Origin: Bryobacterales bacterium
GTDB taxonomy: Bacteria; Acidobacteriota; Terriglobia; Bryobacterales; Bryobacteraceae
Assembly: GCA_003164035.1 (NCBI GenBank)
Contig: PLRS01000014.1
Location: 56,582-120,581 of the forward strand
Direction of reading: 5' to 3'
DNA length: 64,000 nucleotides
Part shown: in pieces, positions 1 to 7,636 of the stretch
Position numbering within the stretch: the first letter of the stretch is position 1
How the letters are laid out: each line of letters begins with the position of its first letter
Position numbers and translations under genes: made by a program
Notes under the pieces: generated by a model
What the model was told of the DNA's origin: nothing
Databases searched by the model: none
Seen by the model: the letters and a program-made list of their open reading frames with translations, nothing else

Positions 1-203
1 AAGAGGTCGCCCTCCTCACCCAACTCGCTGCCAGTAAAGGAGAAACCTACGACATCGAGCGCGATTACCCGCGCCAGGCCCTCCCCCCGCAATTTGATTT
101 TTCAATCCCCGAAATCGCTCGCCTCGCCACCCACCTGACCCGCCTCGCCGAAGCTAAGGAGCTCCTCCAAGCGACCCCAAGGCCCCTCCGTAAGGCCGCC
201 TAA
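1..203 (+). CDS. 3' end of an unidentified protein (truncated by window edge)
   Basis: An open frame enters from the left edge (first full codon at base 3) and ends at TAA 201-203. It gives the last 66 residues of a protein ending in LRKAA. The visible part is mostly helical in character, with an alternating Leu/Ala/Arg pattern (IARLATHLTRLAEAKELL) that could form an amphipathic or coiled-coil helix. I do not recognise the family and the N-terminus is missing. The high third-position GC and in-frame stop support a real gene end. Confidence 0.5.
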   Translation, partial: EVALLTQLAASKGETYDIERDYPRQALPPQFDFSIPEIARLATHLTRLAEAKELLQATPRPLRKAA

Positions 204-269
204 GGCCGCCGGAGTACGTGGTTTCGCAATTACGCTTGCGCACTTTCGACGCGTGTGCCACAACTCCCT

Positions 270-1643
270 TTACGGCCGGGGCTCCGGCTCGGGGCGCGAC
301 CCATCACGCGCGCGAATACTCAGCTCGCGGAATTTCGAGGTTATGTAGCCTGTCGCCGAAAGAGTCGAAACCAGCCATACTACGCCGGCCAGGAACACCA
401 TCGCCATCAGCCAGCGCAGCGCGACCGCCAAAAACGCGGCGCTCAACACCGGCCACTCGAAGGGAAATTGGCGCAGCCTGCCGGCGCGGTCGGCCATCCA
501 GTGCCACCCGGTATGTGCCACCAGCGCCGACAGAACGATGGCGCCCATTCGCTCCGCCACCGCGTAGCGGAAAAACGCCTCCAGCAGCGGGATCAGCAGC
601 AGCAGCACCAGAAGCTGCCCCAGTTCCACTCCTATATTGAAGGACAGCAGCGACGTCAGCAGGTGCGCGCCGGCGAATTGCATGGTCCGGCGCAGAGCGA
701 ACGAAAAGCCAAAGCCGTGAACCAGCCCGAACCCGAAAGCCATCATCCAGCGCCGCCGCGGGGCCTTGCCTTCCTTCACGATGTTTTCCAGCGCCATGTA
801 TACGATGGAAACCGCGATCAGCGTTTCGATCAGCGGCGGAAACCATAAAGCGTCCGGCGCCAGGTTGTAAGCCGAGGCGATGAGCGTAATCGAGTGCGCC
901 ACGGTGAAGGCCGTCACCACGGGAATGAGCGCGCGCAGGCGCCGCAGAGGGATCACCAGGCAAAACAGGAACAGCAGGTGGTCGGTGCCGTCCAGGATGT
1001 GAAAGAAGCCCAGTTCGACGAACCGCAGCGCGGCCTGGTGCCAGCGCGGATCGAGACGCACCAGTCCCGGATCGCCCTCGAACTCGAAGGCGCGAACCAC
1101 CCCCGAGGGCGGCAGAAACCGCAGCACGGTCTCGACCCGCAGGCCCAGGTGCGACACGCGCGGGTGGATCGAAAACTCCGACCGCTCGGACCGAATCGGA
1201 TATTCGAACAGCACGTCGAGCATCGCCTGGTTCCAGACGACGTCGAGCGAATCCGGCAGGCGGGCGCCGGTAACGTGCGCCAGCGCCTCGTCATACGATG
1301 CGAACGACCGGTCGGATTCGAGCGACACGCGCGCGGCAGCCAGCCGTGGCGCCGGCAGGCGGCGATCGCCTTCGAAGATTTCGAGCGGATCGGCGATCCA
1401 AACTGCGGCTCCGTCGCGCAGGGAGGCGTCCATCCGCGCCAGATCCAGATAGAGGCGACCCCGCAGCGGAAATTCGACGTCGCGCATGGCCTGAAGCGGC
1501 GCCCGCACCAGCAGCCGCAGCCGCGTGCCCTCCGGTTTGAGGAACACCTGCAGCGTCACGTCATTGGGTATGTCGTGGGCGGCCGCGAATTGCGGCAGCG
1601 CCAGCAACAGCACGGCCGGAGGCAGGATTGATTTGCGAGGCAT
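270..1643 (-). CDS. HupE/UreJ-2 family membrane protein
   Basis: A 457-residue protein with a signal peptide (about 1-22, ending AAAHD), an extracytoplasmic beta-rich domain (about 25-200) and a C-terminal membrane domain of roughly six helices (about 205-440). The membrane domain carries the HupE/UreJ-2 pattern FFHILDGTDHLLF (213-225) with H215, D218, D221 and H222, and a second conserved His in TAFTVAH (H250). These His/Asp residues are typical of the family and may bind metal; relatives are proposed nickel or cobalt permeases, but the substrate here is unknown. The gene is divergent from the NHL gene, with 59 bases between the starts. No hydrogenase or urease genes are nearby. Confidence 0.8.
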   Translation of the reverse strand: MPRKSILPPAVLLLALPQFAAAHDIPNDVTLQVFLKPEGTRLRLLVRAPLQAMRDVEFPLRGRLYLDLARMDASLRDGAAVWIADPLEIFEGDRRLPAPRLAAARVSLESDRSFASYDEALAHVTGARLPDSLDVVWNQAMLDVLFEYPIRSERSEFSIHPRVSHLGLRVETVLRFLPPSGVVRAFEFEGDPGLVRLDPRWHQAALRFVELGFFHILDGTDHLLFLFCLVIPLRRLRALIPVVTAFTVAHSITLIASAYNLAPDALWFPPLIETLIAVSIVYMALENIVKEGKAPRRRWMMAFGFGLVHGFGFSFALRRTMQFAGAHLLTSLLSFNIGVELGQLLVLLLLIPLLEAFFRYAVAERMGAIVLSALVAHTGWHWMADRAGRLRQFPFEWPVLSAAFLAVALRWLMAMVFLAGVVWLVSTLSATGYITSKFRELSIRARDGSRPEPEPRP

Positions 1644-1702
1644 GGCCCCTTTGAACCCGAATCGTGTATAGTAGCTTACATTAAAACGAACGGAGGTTTG
1701 GC

Positions 1703-2881
1703 GTGCGGCGTAACGTATCGATTGGCATGAGTTGGGTCGCGCTTCTGGCGGCGCTCGGAACCGGTTCTGCGGTGCTCACCCGGATGGCCCGAGTCGAGGC
1801 CGCGGGCGTGCAGGCGCCCAGGTTTGAAGTCGACCCCTTGTGGCCCAAGCCGCTGCCCAATCACTGGCTGATGGGGATGACCATCGGTGTCGCCGTGGAT
1901 GCCCACGATCACGTCTGGGTCATCCATCGGGGCGCTTCGCTCGAGCCGAAGGAAGTCTACGCCACCGCCAACCCTCCCGCGGCGGAGTGTTGCGCGCCCG
2001 CCCCGCCGGTGCTCGAGTTCGATCAGGCGGGCAACCTGCTCCGTCACTGGGGCGGGCCCGGCAACGGCTATGACTGGCCGGATTCGAACCACGGCATCAC
2101 CATCGATTACAAAGGCAACGTCTGGATCGGCGGAAACGGAGCCGGAAGTAACCAGGTACTGAAATTCACTCAGGACGGCAAATTCCTGATGCAGATCGGC
2201 CACCCCAAGTCGAGCCAGGGCAGCAACGACATCCGGAACCTCAACCGCCCGGCCAAAACTTTTGTCGACCCGCTCAGCAATGAGCTGTATGTGGCCGATG
2301 GCTACGGCAATCGCCGCGTCATTGTGTACGACGCCGAAACCGGCCAATACAAGCGGCACTGGGGCGCCTACGGCCACCAGCCCGACGATACCAATTTGGG
2401 GCCCTACGACCCCGATGCGCCGCCCGCCCAGCAGTTCCGCAACCCGGTGCACTGCGCCGAACTCTCCCACGATGGCCTTTTGTACGTCTGCGACCGCACC
2501 AACGACCGAATCCAGGTATTCAAGAAGGACGGCACGTTCGTCAAAGAAGCCTTCATCGCCAAAAACACGCGCGGCGACGGCTCGGTGTTCGACATCGCCT
2601 TCTCCAAGGATCCGGAGCAGAAATACATCTACCTGGCGGATGGGTCGAACCAGAAAGTTTACGTGATTCTGCGCGAAACGCTGGAGATTCTGACCAGCTT
2701 CGGCGACGGCGGACGCCAACCGGGCGAATTCTACGCCGTCCACAGCATCGCCACCGATTCCAAGGGCAATATCTACACCACGGAAACCTACCGCGGCCAG
2801 CGCGTGCAGAAGTTCGTTTATATGGGTCTGGCCGCGGTTACCAAAAAAGACCAGGGCGTGGTGTGGCCCACCCGAAGGTGA
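1703..2881 (+). CDS. NHL-repeat beta-propeller protein, exported
   Basis: A 392-residue protein starting at GTG 1703 behind a good ribosome site (GGAGG at about 1691). Residues 1-36 form a signal peptide or anchor (hydrophobic stretch about 10-26). The rest has repeated NHL/six-bladed propeller motifs, for example VAVDAHDHVWVIHRG, ITIDYKGNVWIGGNG, YVADGYGNRRVIVYD, YVCDRTNDRIQVF and IATDSKGNIYTTE, each a strand pattern with G-N or D-R-I-Q-V-F ends. Such proteins act as extracytoplasmic scaffolds or as peptidyl-hydroxyglycine lyase-like enzymes; no catalytic assignment is possible here. It converges on the isomerase gene, with only 2 bases between the stop codons. Confidence 0.8.
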   Translation: MRRNVSIGMSWVALLAALGTGSAVLTRMARVEAAGVQAPRFEVDPLWPKPLPNHWLMGMTIGVAVDAHDHVWVIHRGASLEPKEVYATANPPAAECCAPAPPVLEFDQAGNLLRHWGGPGNGYDWPDSNHGITIDYKGNVWIGGNGAGSNQVLKFTQDGKFLMQIGHPKSSQGSNDIRNLNRPAKTFVDPLSNELYVADGYGNRRVIVYDAETGQYKRHWGAYGHQPDDTNLGPYDPDAPPAQQFRNPVHCAELSHDGLLYVCDRTNDRIQVFKKDGTFVKEAFIAKNTRGDGSVFDIAFSKDPEQKYIYLADGSNQKVYVILRETLEILTSFGDGGRQPGEFYAVHSIATDSKGNIYTTETYRGQRVQKFVYMGLAAVTKKDQGVVWPTRR

Positions 2882-2883
2882 AT

Positions 2884-3825
2884 TCAGGCCACGCCGGCTT
2901 TGCGCATCACCGCGAGCCCGCTATCGAGCCCCAGCCGGGCCCCCTCCTCGGGTGACATGTCTTTGGGAATGCGGCCGATGGGCTCGGGGCTGACGCCGCC
3001 TTCATAACCGATCTTCTTGAGGGTCTGAAAAAACTCCACCAGGGGGATCACGCCCTCCCCGGGCAGCACGCGCTGGTTGTCGCGCACCTGATCGGCGGGC
3101 AACTTGAGGCAGTCGGAAAGGTGTACGTGAACGATCCGCGACTTGCCCGCTGCGACGATATCGCCCGTGGTTGCGCCGGCGTGGTACCAATGCCACACGT
3201 CCAGCAACAGCCCGATGTTGGGACCGCACTCCTTGGCAAACTCCAGCGCCTCGTCCATGCGCCAGATGAACTCGTGGGGCTGGGCGGTGCGGAAGTGCAA
3301 GGGTCCCAGGAATTCAAGACCCAGATGGACATTCGCACCGAGCAGAATAGCGGAAATCTCAGTCAAACGGTCCTTCAGCAGTTTCCGCAATTCCGCCTTC
3401 GGCGTCTGGCTGGCCGGCGGTAAAACGGTCAGCATGCGCGGGCAGTCGATCGCGGCCGCGAACTTGGCCGCTTCCTCCAACCCCGCCATGCCTTGCCGGT
3501 ACGTCTCCTCGTCTCTGGTGTATGCCACCGGCAGGCCGCAGTTGGAGGCTTTGATCCGCAGCTCGGAAAAAAGCCCGCGGGTGGCATCGGTCCCCTCTTT
3601 CATGGCCGCGGCCAGATTCACGTCCACGCCCCCGTATCCCGTCTTGGCCGCCAGGCGCGCGAATTCCGGCCAGCCGACCTTCCCCCCGGTCAGAGAGCCG
3701 TTCAGCGACAGGTACATGCCGGACGTGCCTCCCCGCGCGCGGTCTCTCATGCCGAGCGCCGCGCCAAGGACAAGCGACGACCGGATCAGATCGCGCCTGC
3801 CAACCTGCTCATGCCAGAATGCCAT
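2884..3825 (-). CDS. Sugar phosphate isomerase/epimerase-like TIM-barrel protein with Tat-like leader
   Basis: A 313-residue protein of the xylose-isomerase-like TIM-barrel family (AP endonuclease 2 fold). The start at 3825 is chosen because AAGGAGG lies just upstream and the protein then begins with a Tat-like leader (GRRDLIRSSLVLGAALGM). Family features include LGLEFLGP with a metal-ligand Glu, a central LLLDVWHWYHAG segment (Asp and His ligands), IVHVHLSDC and a late LPGEGVIPLVEFFQTLKKIGYEGG with Glu. Such enzymes isomerise or epimerise keto-sugars or inositols; the substrate here is unknown. It is the last gene of the minus-strand catabolic locus, and the hairpin repeat 3860-3940 lies just upstream. 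Confidence 0.8.
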   Translation of the reverse strand: MAFWHEQVGRRDLIRSSLVLGAALGMRDRARGGTSGMYLSLNGSLTGGKVGWPEFARLAAKTGYGGVDVNLAAAMKEGTDATRGLFSELRIKASNCGLPVAYTRDEETYRQGMAGLEEAAKFAAAIDCPRMLTVLPPASQTPKAELRKLLKDRLTEISAILLGANVHLGLEFLGPLHFRTAQPHEFIWRMDEALEFAKECGPNIGLLLDVWHWYHAGATTGDIVAAGKSRIVHVHLSDCLKLPADQVRDNQRVLPGEGVIPLVEFFQTLKKIGYEGGVSPEPIGRIPKDMSPEEGARLGLDSGLAVMRKAGVA

Positions 3826-3859
3826 TTGAGCCTCCTTGCGCAGTGTACAACTTCCAGGC

Positions 3860-3940
3860 GGCAACCGCTCCCTCATGGTCGCGGCTCGGTTCAGGTAGGC
3901 GAGAGTCCAACCGAGCCGCGACCGTGAGGGAGCGGTTGCC
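3860..3940. repeat. Family A inverted repeat (long hairpin)
   Basis: Two 32-base arms (3860-3891 and 3909-3940) are reverse complements with one mismatch, separated by a short loop. The arm core is GGCAACCGCTCCCT followed by GGTCGCGGCTCGGTT. The same arm recurs at 22475, 27204, 53086, 53138, 55016, 55061 and 55106. It lies between the MFS gene and the isomerase gene, so the transcript of a shared operon would fold here. Confidence 0.9.
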
Positions 3941-4020
3941 GGACCATAACATGAGCCCTAAACCAAGTCCTCGTATTCGTTCCGGTCTTCGGCGACCGCC
4001 TCCGCATGGGTAGCCATGGC

Positions 4021-5298
4021 TCAACTCACCGCTTCGCCGGCCTTGGGAGCGTAGCTTTCCCTGATCATGAGCAGGTAAGAAAGTACACCGACCAGCAGTA
4101 CGACCAGGATCGCTACCATCGGAGCGTCGTAGCTGCCGGTCTTTTGCAACAGCCAGCCAGTGAGGATCGGAGCGGCGATGCCGGCCAGACTGCACGAGCA
4201 GTTCTGAATCCCGGAAATCCGTCCAATGGCCGCGCCCGGGATTAGCGTTTGAGTGAGCGCCCAGTAGTTGGCCGTCGCCAATCCCAGCCCGGAGAGCGAG
4301 ACCACCGCGAACAGCAGCGCTGTATCGAGCGAAGTGGCTCGCGCGCCGATCAGTTCCGTGCAGGCGATGGAAAAACCGGCGATGGTGAAGCACTTTCGAA
4401 CAGTCACCGCGCTATATCCACGCCCTATCAACCGGTCCGCCGCCCATCCCGCCAGGGTTGCCACGATGGCCATGCCGCCGAAACTGAAAAAGACGAACAG
4501 ACCCATCTTACTAAGACTGAGATGACGCCTTTCCATGAAATAAGCCGGCATCCAGGTCATACAGAAGTAGACGAAGTACATGTAACAGAACGACGCGATG
4601 ACAGTGCCCCAAGTCACTGGACTCGCCATGATCCGGCCGAACGGGATGGGCCTTCCGCCCTCTTTCTTCACGGCCACCCGCTCGAGTTGCCGATCGTCGT
4701 TGCGGACAAGTAACAGCCAGGGTGCCAGCCATATCATGCCGCCCAGTCCGACCAGCACGAACATCAGCCGCCAGTCGTACATGCCGATCAGCCAGGCGGC
4801 CAGCGGCGTTCCGATAGCCGGCCCGATCTTGGTGCCCGTCATGTAGAGGCCGACCGCCAGGCCGCGTTCTTTCTCGGCGAAGTGGTACCGTATCCAGCGA
4901 TAACTCGCCGGGGCCACCACCGCCTGTCCGGCGCCCAAAAGAACCTGCACCAGGATCAATTGCGGAATCGACCGCGTCAGGGCCGTACTCGCCGACGCCA
5001 GGCACCAAATCGCAAAGCCCACGAAATAGGGAAACTTGACGCCGTAACGGTCTACCACAAAGCCGGCCGGTATCTGAAGCACGGCGTAGGTCCAGAAGAA
5101 CGCCGAGTTCAGCATCCCCCGATCCGTGTGGGTTAGATGAAAGGTCCTGATGAACTCCGGCAGCGCCAGGGGAACCGACAAGGCGGAGCGCGACACATAG
5201 GCGATGATCATGCCGAGGCTCAGCACCCCGATGATCATCCAGCGCACCTGCGGAGCTTCACCTCCGGTAGATTTCAGTGGGGTAATTGTGCTGGTCAT
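4021..5298 (-). CDS. MFS transporter, anion:cation symporter (hexuronate/aldonate) type
   Basis: A 425-residue permease with about 12 hydrophobic helices split by a central loop near 190-215. It shows MFS signatures: the loop 2-3 motif GFVVDRYGVKFPY (about 79-91), YRWIRYHFAEKERGLAVGLYMTGTKIG in the ACS-type region between helices 4 and 5, and WAADRLIGRG in the second half. This arrangement resembles transporters of hexuronates, galactonate or glucarate. Position in the sugar-acid locus supports an organic-acid substrate, probably taken up from the periplasm with protons. It lies 252 bases downstream of the UxuA-like gene. The exact substrate is inference. Confidence 0.85.
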   Translation of the reverse strand: MTSTITPLKSTGGEAPQVRWMIIGVLSLGMIIAYVSRSALSVPLALPEFIRTFHLTHTDRGMLNSAFFWTYAVLQIPAGFVVDRYGVKFPYFVGFAIWCLASASTALTRSIPQLILVQVLLGAGQAVVAPASYRWIRYHFAEKERGLAVGLYMTGTKIGPAIGTPLAAWLIGMYDWRLMFVLVGLGGMIWLAPWLLLVRNDDRQLERVAVKKEGGRPIPFGRIMASPVTWGTVIASFCYMYFVYFCMTWMPAYFMERRHLSLSKMGLFVFFSFGGMAIVATLAGWAADRLIGRGYSAVTVRKCFTIAGFSIACTELIGARATSLDTALLFAVVSLSGLGLATANYWALTQTLIPGAAIGRISGIQNCSCSLAGIAAPILTGWLLQKTGSYDAPMVAILVVLLVGVLSYLLMIRESYAPKAGEAVS

Positions 5299-5550
5299 AG
5301 AGTAGCTATTTCACTTAGTCGATCTGCTGGCCGCCTCCGGTTCGTTCCTTTCTAGGCGCGCTGGCAGCCTGAATGCGCCGCCAGCCTCCATGATTATGAC
5401 AGTCTTGAGCGATAAATTCCACGCCAGGATGGTCGCTCGACCCGCCTATCGCGTCCACGCGGTTGCCACAGAAGCGCTGCCTTTCGTCGGGCCTTGAAGC
5501 GCTGCACCGTTCGAATGCGAACTCCGCCCAACGGGTCGAAAAACGATCCG

Positions 5551-6639
5551 TCAGCTCATCTGGTCCACCGCCTGAATCAGCGCGCGGATATAGCCGAAGC
5601 AGAAGGCAAAAGACTGCTGTCCGCCGGGATCGCCGGGAGCTTGCGGCACGTGGTCGGGCATCAGCATTCCGGAATAGTCGACCTCTTTGTAAACCTGGAT
5701 AGCCTTTACGAAGTCGACATCACCCTCATCCGGGTATACCTCGACGAACTCGTCGCGGTGGCCGCGGATATTGCGGAAATGAACATTGAAGATCTTCTTC
5801 CGCGAACCGAAATACCGGATCACGTCAAAAATCTCCTTGCCGGGGTCCTGGAGCATCTCCGATACCGTGCCCTGGCAGAAGTTGAGCCCGTGATAGGGAC
5901 TTTCCTTGATGGAGAGGAACTTTTTCAGGCCGTCTACTGTCCCGAGCACGCGGTCAACGCCCTGATAACCTTCCGGCGGCACTCCTGGGTCTTGCGGGTG
6001 GCACGCCATACGGACCTTATACTCGTCCGCGACCGGGATGACGCGATCGAGGAAGTAGGTGATGCGCTCCCAAAACCTATCGGCAGTCACGCGGCCCGCT
6101 CGCGTGAGCGGCGTCTCGGGATGGGCGGTCTTAAGACTCCACGCGCTGTACGTGGCGTCGCCGCGGCCGGGCACGCGGCCGGTACGAAGCACGCCCAGAA
6201 TGCTCATGTTGTACTTAATGCCCGGTATCCCGGCCGCGGCGCAATTCTTGATCATAGTCTGCATCGCCTCGATATCACGGTCCCGTTCGGGACTTTCCGC
6301 CAGCATGATCGCCGGATGCCGTTCGCGATCGATATGGCTCGATGCGAAAAACGGCGGTGTAACGAGGTCGTAGCTGATTCCGTTCTTTTCCGCCACATCG
6401 CGGGCCTGTTTGAGTTCGTCCACGGTGGCGTACAGCCGCCCCTCCGCAATGGGCGGCGGTCCGCCGACATTCTTGAGGCCATAGCGGGCCAAACTCTTCA
6501 AACGCGCGTCGTTTAGCCCTGTCTCGGTTCCGAGCTTCATGAGAGCGCGCTTAGCTGGCGCGGCGGACGCGGCGTCGGTTGTCAGGCCACTGGAAAGCGC
6601 CGCGGCGCCGGAAGACGAAATAAACTGCCTTCGATTCAT
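5551..6639 (-). CDS. UxuA-like mannonate dehydratase family protein with Tat leader
   Basis: A 362-residue protein with a twin-arginine leader (MNRRQFISSSGAAALSSG) and a mature TIM barrel resembling D-mannonate dehydratase. Family marks include ACHPQDPGVPPEGYQGV (metal His), GLNFCQGTVSEM (Cys ligand region), IFNVHFRNIRGH (His ligand) and LMPDHVPQ (Asp/His). UxuA converts mannonate to 2-keto-3-deoxygluconate, normally in the cytoplasm, so the leader is notable. The start has CGAGG about 8 bases upstream. It follows the amidohydrolase by 66 bases. A close paralogue begins at 62928 with nearly the same leader and catalytic segments. Confidence 0.82.
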   Translation of the reverse strand: MNRRQFISSSGAAALSSGLTTDAASAAPAKRALMKLGTETGLNDARLKSLARYGLKNVGGPPPIAEGRLYATVDELKQARDVAEKNGISYDLVTPPFFASSHIDRERHPAIMLAESPERDRDIEAMQTMIKNCAAAGIPGIKYNMSILGVLRTGRVPGRGDATYSAWSLKTAHPETPLTRAGRVTADRFWERITYFLDRVIPVADEYKVRMACHPQDPGVPPEGYQGVDRVLGTVDGLKKFLSIKESPYHGLNFCQGTVSEMLQDPGKEIFDVIRYFGSRKKIFNVHFRNIRGHRDEFVEVYPDEGDVDFVKAIQVYKEVDYSGMLMPDHVPQAPGDPGGQQSFAFCFGYIRALIQAVDQMS

Positions 6640-6705
6640 GATTGAACCTCGTACATTATTTCGGTTGTCGGAATTGCGCCCAGTTAGTCCAGCACCTGCC
6701 TGATT

Positions 6706-7629
6706 TCAGGAAAAACCGAATAGTTTTTGGGACGTGAGGCCGCGTACCTTAGCCCGTTCCGGCTCTGGCGCGAAGTCAAACATCGCGTCAAATAGCTGTT
6801 CGGCCCGGTCAAACTCCGCCATACTGTACCCTAATTCTCCCCAAATCATCCGATCGGGTCCGAACGCCTCGTAGACCCGCTTCACCAGAGGCTTCGCGTC
6901 CGAATGAGGAAATGGCTGCTTTGACGCCGAGGTGGCGCCCGTACCCGAGAATTTCATATACACTCGCGGAGACTCCGCCAGCCTGAGGACCTGCTCATAC
7001 TCCGCGGAAGTCCCCTGCCCCGGGCGAGCCAGGTGATCGAGAATAACGGGCATCTCGCGAAACTTAGCCGCCAGTTCCCCGATTTGTGGCGCATGGTAGG
7101 GAATCAGTTGCACCTGGATGGCGAGCCCCAGTTCGTGTGCGGCGCGCCAACTCACCACCATCTGCGGATCTCTCAGATCCCGGTCCCGGATCGCACCGGT
7201 TGCCGTGGAAGGGGTCCCCGCCGGGTGAACTTCATGGATCCTCAGGGCCACAATCCGTCCTGCATTCCTTCGGACCAGCGCCTCGAGACGCTTCGGTGTT
7301 TGCGGGTCGATTGGATCGAAGAGGCACGTGGCCTTAAAGAATCCGCTGGAAGGCTCGCGGGTCAAGCAGTATTCCAGGTAGCGATGATCATCCTGATAAG
7401 GCTCCGGGTGAACGATAACCGCATGATCGAGCCTGACCTCCCGGGCGAATTTCACGTAGTCTTCCACCGGCGCGGGACGGGGCTTGTAAGCTGCGCTGTT
7501 GTACGGGAACCGGTCCGGATCGTTGGCGAACAGGTGAACATGCGATTCGATCAATATCCCTTGAGGGCGCGCAGCCCGCGCCCAGGGAGCCAGAACCGTG
7601 CCCGCCATCCACTCTCGTCGGGAAATCAT
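6706..7629 (-). CDS. Amidohydrolase 2 family (COG3618-like, lactonase-type) protein
   Basis: A 307-residue metal-dependent hydrolase of the TIM-barrel amidohydrolase 2 family. ATG 7629 is chosen as the start: it lies 7 bases after the receptor stop, and the protein then begins MISRREWMAGTVLAPWARAA, a short Tat-like leader. The first metal motif is ESHVH, an unusual Glu in place of the common Asp-x-His-x-His. Later marks are VILDHLARPG and the C-terminal MIWGELGYSM, where family members usually have an Asp. COG3618 members include L-rhamnono- and L-fucono-lactonases, which fits a sugar-lactone step here; that substrate is inference. Translational coupling to the receptor is likely. Confidence 0.78.
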   Translation of the reverse strand: MISRREWMAGTVLAPWARAARPQGILIESHVHLFANDPDRFPYNSAAYKPRPAPVEDYVKFAREVRLDHAVIVHPEPYQDDHRYLEYCLTREPSSGFFKATCLFDPIDPQTPKRLEALVRRNAGRIVALRIHEVHPAGTPSTATGAIRDRDLRDPQMVVSWRAAHELGLAIQVQLIPYHAPQIGELAAKFREMPVILDHLARPGQGTSAEYEQVLRLAESPRVYMKFSGTGATSASKQPFPHSDAKPLVKRVYEAFGPDRMIWGELGYSMAEFDRAEQLFDAMFDFAPEPERAKVRGLTSQKLFGFS

Positions 7630-7636
7630 ACGCCCG

